From: an uncultured Eubacteriales bacterium
GTDB taxonomy: Bacteria; Bacillota_A; Clostridia; Peptostreptococcales; Anaerovoracaceae
Assembly (NCBI GenBank): GCA_902790885.1
Contig: CADATR010000096.1
Span: 1-6,650 of the forward strand
Direction of reading: 5' to 3'
DNA: 6,650 bases
This document shows positions 5,139 to 6,650 of this stretch, in pieces (position 1 is the stretch's first letter; each line of letters opens with the position of its first letter). The notes under the pieces are model-generated. The model was not told the origin of the DNA. It saw only the letters and a list, made by a program, of their open reading frames with translations, and did not search any database. Both the position numbers and the translations under genes were made by a program.

Positions 5139-6146
5139 GTGCTCCCGGCAGACAAGGCATACGCTGCAGATGATGAGTATACGTACACCATAACAGTAAA
5201 CTCCGGAAAGGAAGGCACGTTTGCCGGCGGCACCACCGTAAAGCTTGGGCCTTATAAATACGGTGAAGAATGCAAACTTGAGCTTGGCAAAGGCAAACTT
5301 GAGCTGAATATAAAAGACCCAGACACATATCGCGCAAGAGGTCTAAAATTTTCAGGTCACGACAACGACGAGGTATCGAAGAGAAATTATCAGAGCTACA
5401 GCTTCAAGGTTAAGGGCGATGAGTCCTTCACAGTCGCGTATGCTCTGACCGGCAGCATGGTCAAATACGTAGTCAATTACGAAGACGAAGCCGGAAATCC
5501 TTTGCATCCGTCTGAAACATTCTTTGGAATGGTAGGAGACTACCCGGTAGTTTCGTATCAGGTAGTGGAAGGCTATCTGCCGGATGCTTACAATAAGGGT
5601 AAAACACTTATTAATGAAGATAGTGTATCGGAGAACGTATTCACATTCGTATACTCGCAAAATGCTAACGGCGGCACTGAGACTCAGACAGTCATCGTTA
5701 ATGACGGTACTACCGGAACCGGCAATGCAGGCGGCACACCTGCCGGAGCAGCAGGACAGCCGGCGGACTTCGTAGACCTCGATGATAATGCTACACCTCT
5801 GGCGCCGGGCGGCGGCAACAATAACGGCGGCAACGGCGGAAATGGAGGCAACGGCGGCGGCCAGACCGACATTCCGGACGACAATACACCTACGGGCATA
5901 CAGAGCGGAAAGATCCTGCCGTACATTCTCGGCGGCGGACTGCTCGCGGCACTGCTGGCTCTTATAGCCTTCCTCCGCGCAAGGGGCAAGGATGATGACG
6001 AAGAGGTCGCAGACGAGCTCGAAGACATGTATCTGAACGACAAGGATATCCAGGATAAGCTGGCACAGGCTGACCCTGAGAAGTTCAAGACGAGCGATCC
6101 TGACGAGCTGAAGGAAGCCTTCAGGGATCTCGGAAAGAAAGAATAA
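5139..6146 (+). CDS. MucBP-domain membrane protein with Gly/Asn-rich linker; signal peptide broken by TGA
   Basis: The open frame from GTG 5139 gives 335 residues; the intended gene very probably starts at 5058 and contains an in-frame TGA at 5136-5138. Numbered from the GTG, AYA|ADD (about 7-12) is the end of a signal peptide. Residues about 14-105 are an unassigned beta-rich domain. Residues about 108-172 resemble MucBP (YVVNYEDEAGNPL to FTFVY), a domain of mucin-binding and surface proteins. A linker rich in Gly, Asn, Thr and Pro (about 177-255) leads to a membrane segment (about 259-279). The 56-residue C-terminal tail is highly charged and largely acidic (DDDEEVADELEDMYL) and has no LPXTG-type signal. 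It would be an adhesin or pilus-base component held by its own membrane helix. If translation began at 5139 (weak GGGA at 5126-5129) the product would lack an export signal. Confidence 0.75.
   Translation: MLPADKAYAADDEYTYTITVNSGKEGTFAGGTTVKLGPYKYGEECKLELGKGKLELNIKDPDTYRARGLKFSGHDNDEVSKRNYQSYSFKVKGDESFTVAYALTGSMVKYVVNYEDEAGNPLHPSETFFGMVGDYPVVSYQVVEGYLPDAYNKGKTLINEDSVSENVFTFVYSQNANGGTETQTVIVNDGTTGTGNAGGTPAGAAGQPADFVDLDDNATPLAPGGGNNNGGNGGNGGNGGGQTDIPDDNTPTGIQSGKILPYILGGGLLAALLALIAFLRARGKDDDEEVADELEDMYLNDKDIQDKLAQADPEKFKTSDPDELKEAFRDLGKKE
5272..5305 (+). repeat. 13-bp direct repeat, 21-bp period
   Basis: GCAAACTTGAGCT occurs at 5272-5284 and again at 5293-5305. The 21-bp period keeps the frame and encodes two copies of KLEL separated by GKG. 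It looks like a small internal duplication in the first domain of the MucBP protein. Confidence 0.8.
5809..5862 (+). repeat. Gly/Asn-coding low-complexity repeat
   Basis: A run of GGC/GGA and AAC/AAT codons encodes alternating Gly and Asn (GGNGGNGGNGGG and similar), forming a flexible linker before the membrane helix. The units are in-frame triplets, so length variation here would change linker length without breaking the gene. Confidence 0.8.
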
Positions 6147-6157
6147 AGTAACGCTTT

Positions 6158-6650
6158 ATGGGACAGAGACGCAGAAATTTACCGTTAATCAGGATGATTC
6201 TGGTACTGCTGATCGTGGCGGTCATCGGATACGGCGGTTACAGATTTCTGCATATACAGAAAGCGGACAAGGATGCAGATACGGTTTTGAGTACCATGAA
6301 AGACCTGATACCCGGGCTTGGGGTAGACACCGGAGTATCGACAGGTAACGGCAGAGACCCTCTGGCGACACTGTCCATCAATAACGTAGACATAGTGGGG
6401 TGCCTTGAGATCCCTTCGCTGGATCTCATGGTGCCTGTGACCGTCAAAGATGGAGGCGGGGATGGGTTTGCTTCTGTAGTAAGCGGGTCTCCTTTAAAGG
6501 GGAAATTTATGCTTGAAGGCGACAGGGACACCACTTTCGTGAAGCTTTTCAAAGCCCAGCCCGGCGCAAAAGTCACATTCACCGACATCGATGGCGTTCG
6601 TTACAACTATTCAGTTACCACTCAGTTCCATCTCAAGAACTGGGACGTAG
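6158..6650 (+). CDS. Sortase-like protein, N-terminal 164 residues (cut by window end), catalytic His replaced
   Basis: The frame opens at ATG 6158, 11 bases after the MucBP stop, and runs off the window with no stop. A basic start (MGQRRR) and one membrane segment (about 11-28) give a type II membrane protein. A linker follows, then a sortase fold: GCLEIPSLDLMVPV (about 81-94) matches the first strand region (G-x-L-x-IP-x-L), SGSPLKGK (109-116) precedes the histidine region, and PGAKVTFTDIDGVRYNY (135-151) matches the strands after it. Where sortases read A-G-H-R-D, this protein reads EGDRDTTF, so Asp122 (codon 6521-6523) stands at the catalytic His position. The Cys and Arg motifs would lie beyond the window. 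It could be a pseudo-sortase with a scaffolding role, a decaying gene, or a sortase using another residue. The class cannot be fixed from half the protein. The ribosome binding site is weak. Confidence 0.72.
   Translation, partial: MGQRRRNLPLIRMILVLLIVAVIGYGGYRFLHIQKADKDADTVLSTMKDLIPGLGVDTGVSTGNGRDPLATLSINNVDIVGCLEIPSLDLMVPVTVKDGGGDGFASVVSGSPLKGKFMLEGDRDTTFVKLFKAQPGAKVTFTDIDGVRYNYSVTTQFHLKNWDV

Noticed and set aside
5684..6088. 134-codon minus-strand open frame rich in Ser and Pro
   Set aside because: It is the mirror of the Gly/Asn linker and acidic tail of the MucBP protein; the composition is explained by the repeat on the other strand.

Overview
The window is a Gram-positive sortase-assembled pilus locus. 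It carries a type I signal peptidase, a large LPSTG backbone pilin, a class C (pilin-polymerising) sortase, a Cna-B minor pilin, a MucBP-domain membrane protein, and the start of a second sortase-like gene. All genes read on the + strand. Cell-wall sorting signals, SpaA/Cna-B isopeptide folds, AGGAG-type ribosome binding sites and ATGA overlaps fit a Firmicute. The gene order and the small coiled-coil gene next to the signal peptidase suggest a gut or oral Clostridia member (Lachnospiraceae or Eubacteriales family XIII type). That taxonomic guess comes from recall of similar loci, not from a search.

Layout. Positions 1-827: the 3' end of a small coiled-coil protein gene overlaps the signal peptidase gene by 4 bp (ATGA). 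Positions 828-1093 have no gene. They hold an inverted repeat, a plausible promoter (-35 at 888-893, -10 at 911-916) and a leader of about 170 nt packed with overlapping, partly mutually exclusive hairpins ending at a strong ribosome binding site. Positions 1094-2845 are the backbone pilin, clearly more AT-rich than its neighbours. Positions 2846-3098 have no gene. They hold an AT-rich hairpin over the pilin stop codon, a perfect 12-bp GC-rich hairpin without a U-tract, and four further small stem-loops. Positions 3099-6650 are a tight operon: sortase C, minor pilin (4-bp overlap), MucBP protein (4-bp gap) and a sortase-like gene (11-bp gap) cut by the window end.

How the parts fit together. 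The signal peptidase and the Sec pathway would mature the pilins. Sortase C would join backbone subunits at LPSTG through a lysine of the next subunit and attach the minor pilin. A housekeeping or second sortase would anchor the fibre. The hairpins around the backbone gene probably let it be expressed at a different level from the enzymes downstream.

Most notable oddities: (1) the MucBP gene has an in-frame TGA inside an otherwise good signal peptide; (2) the last gene looks like a sortase whose catalytic histidine is aspartate; (3) the backbone pilin has an unassigned structured leader RNA with bistable hairpins; (4) the minor pilin ends in a VNTGD sorting signal instead of LPXTG.
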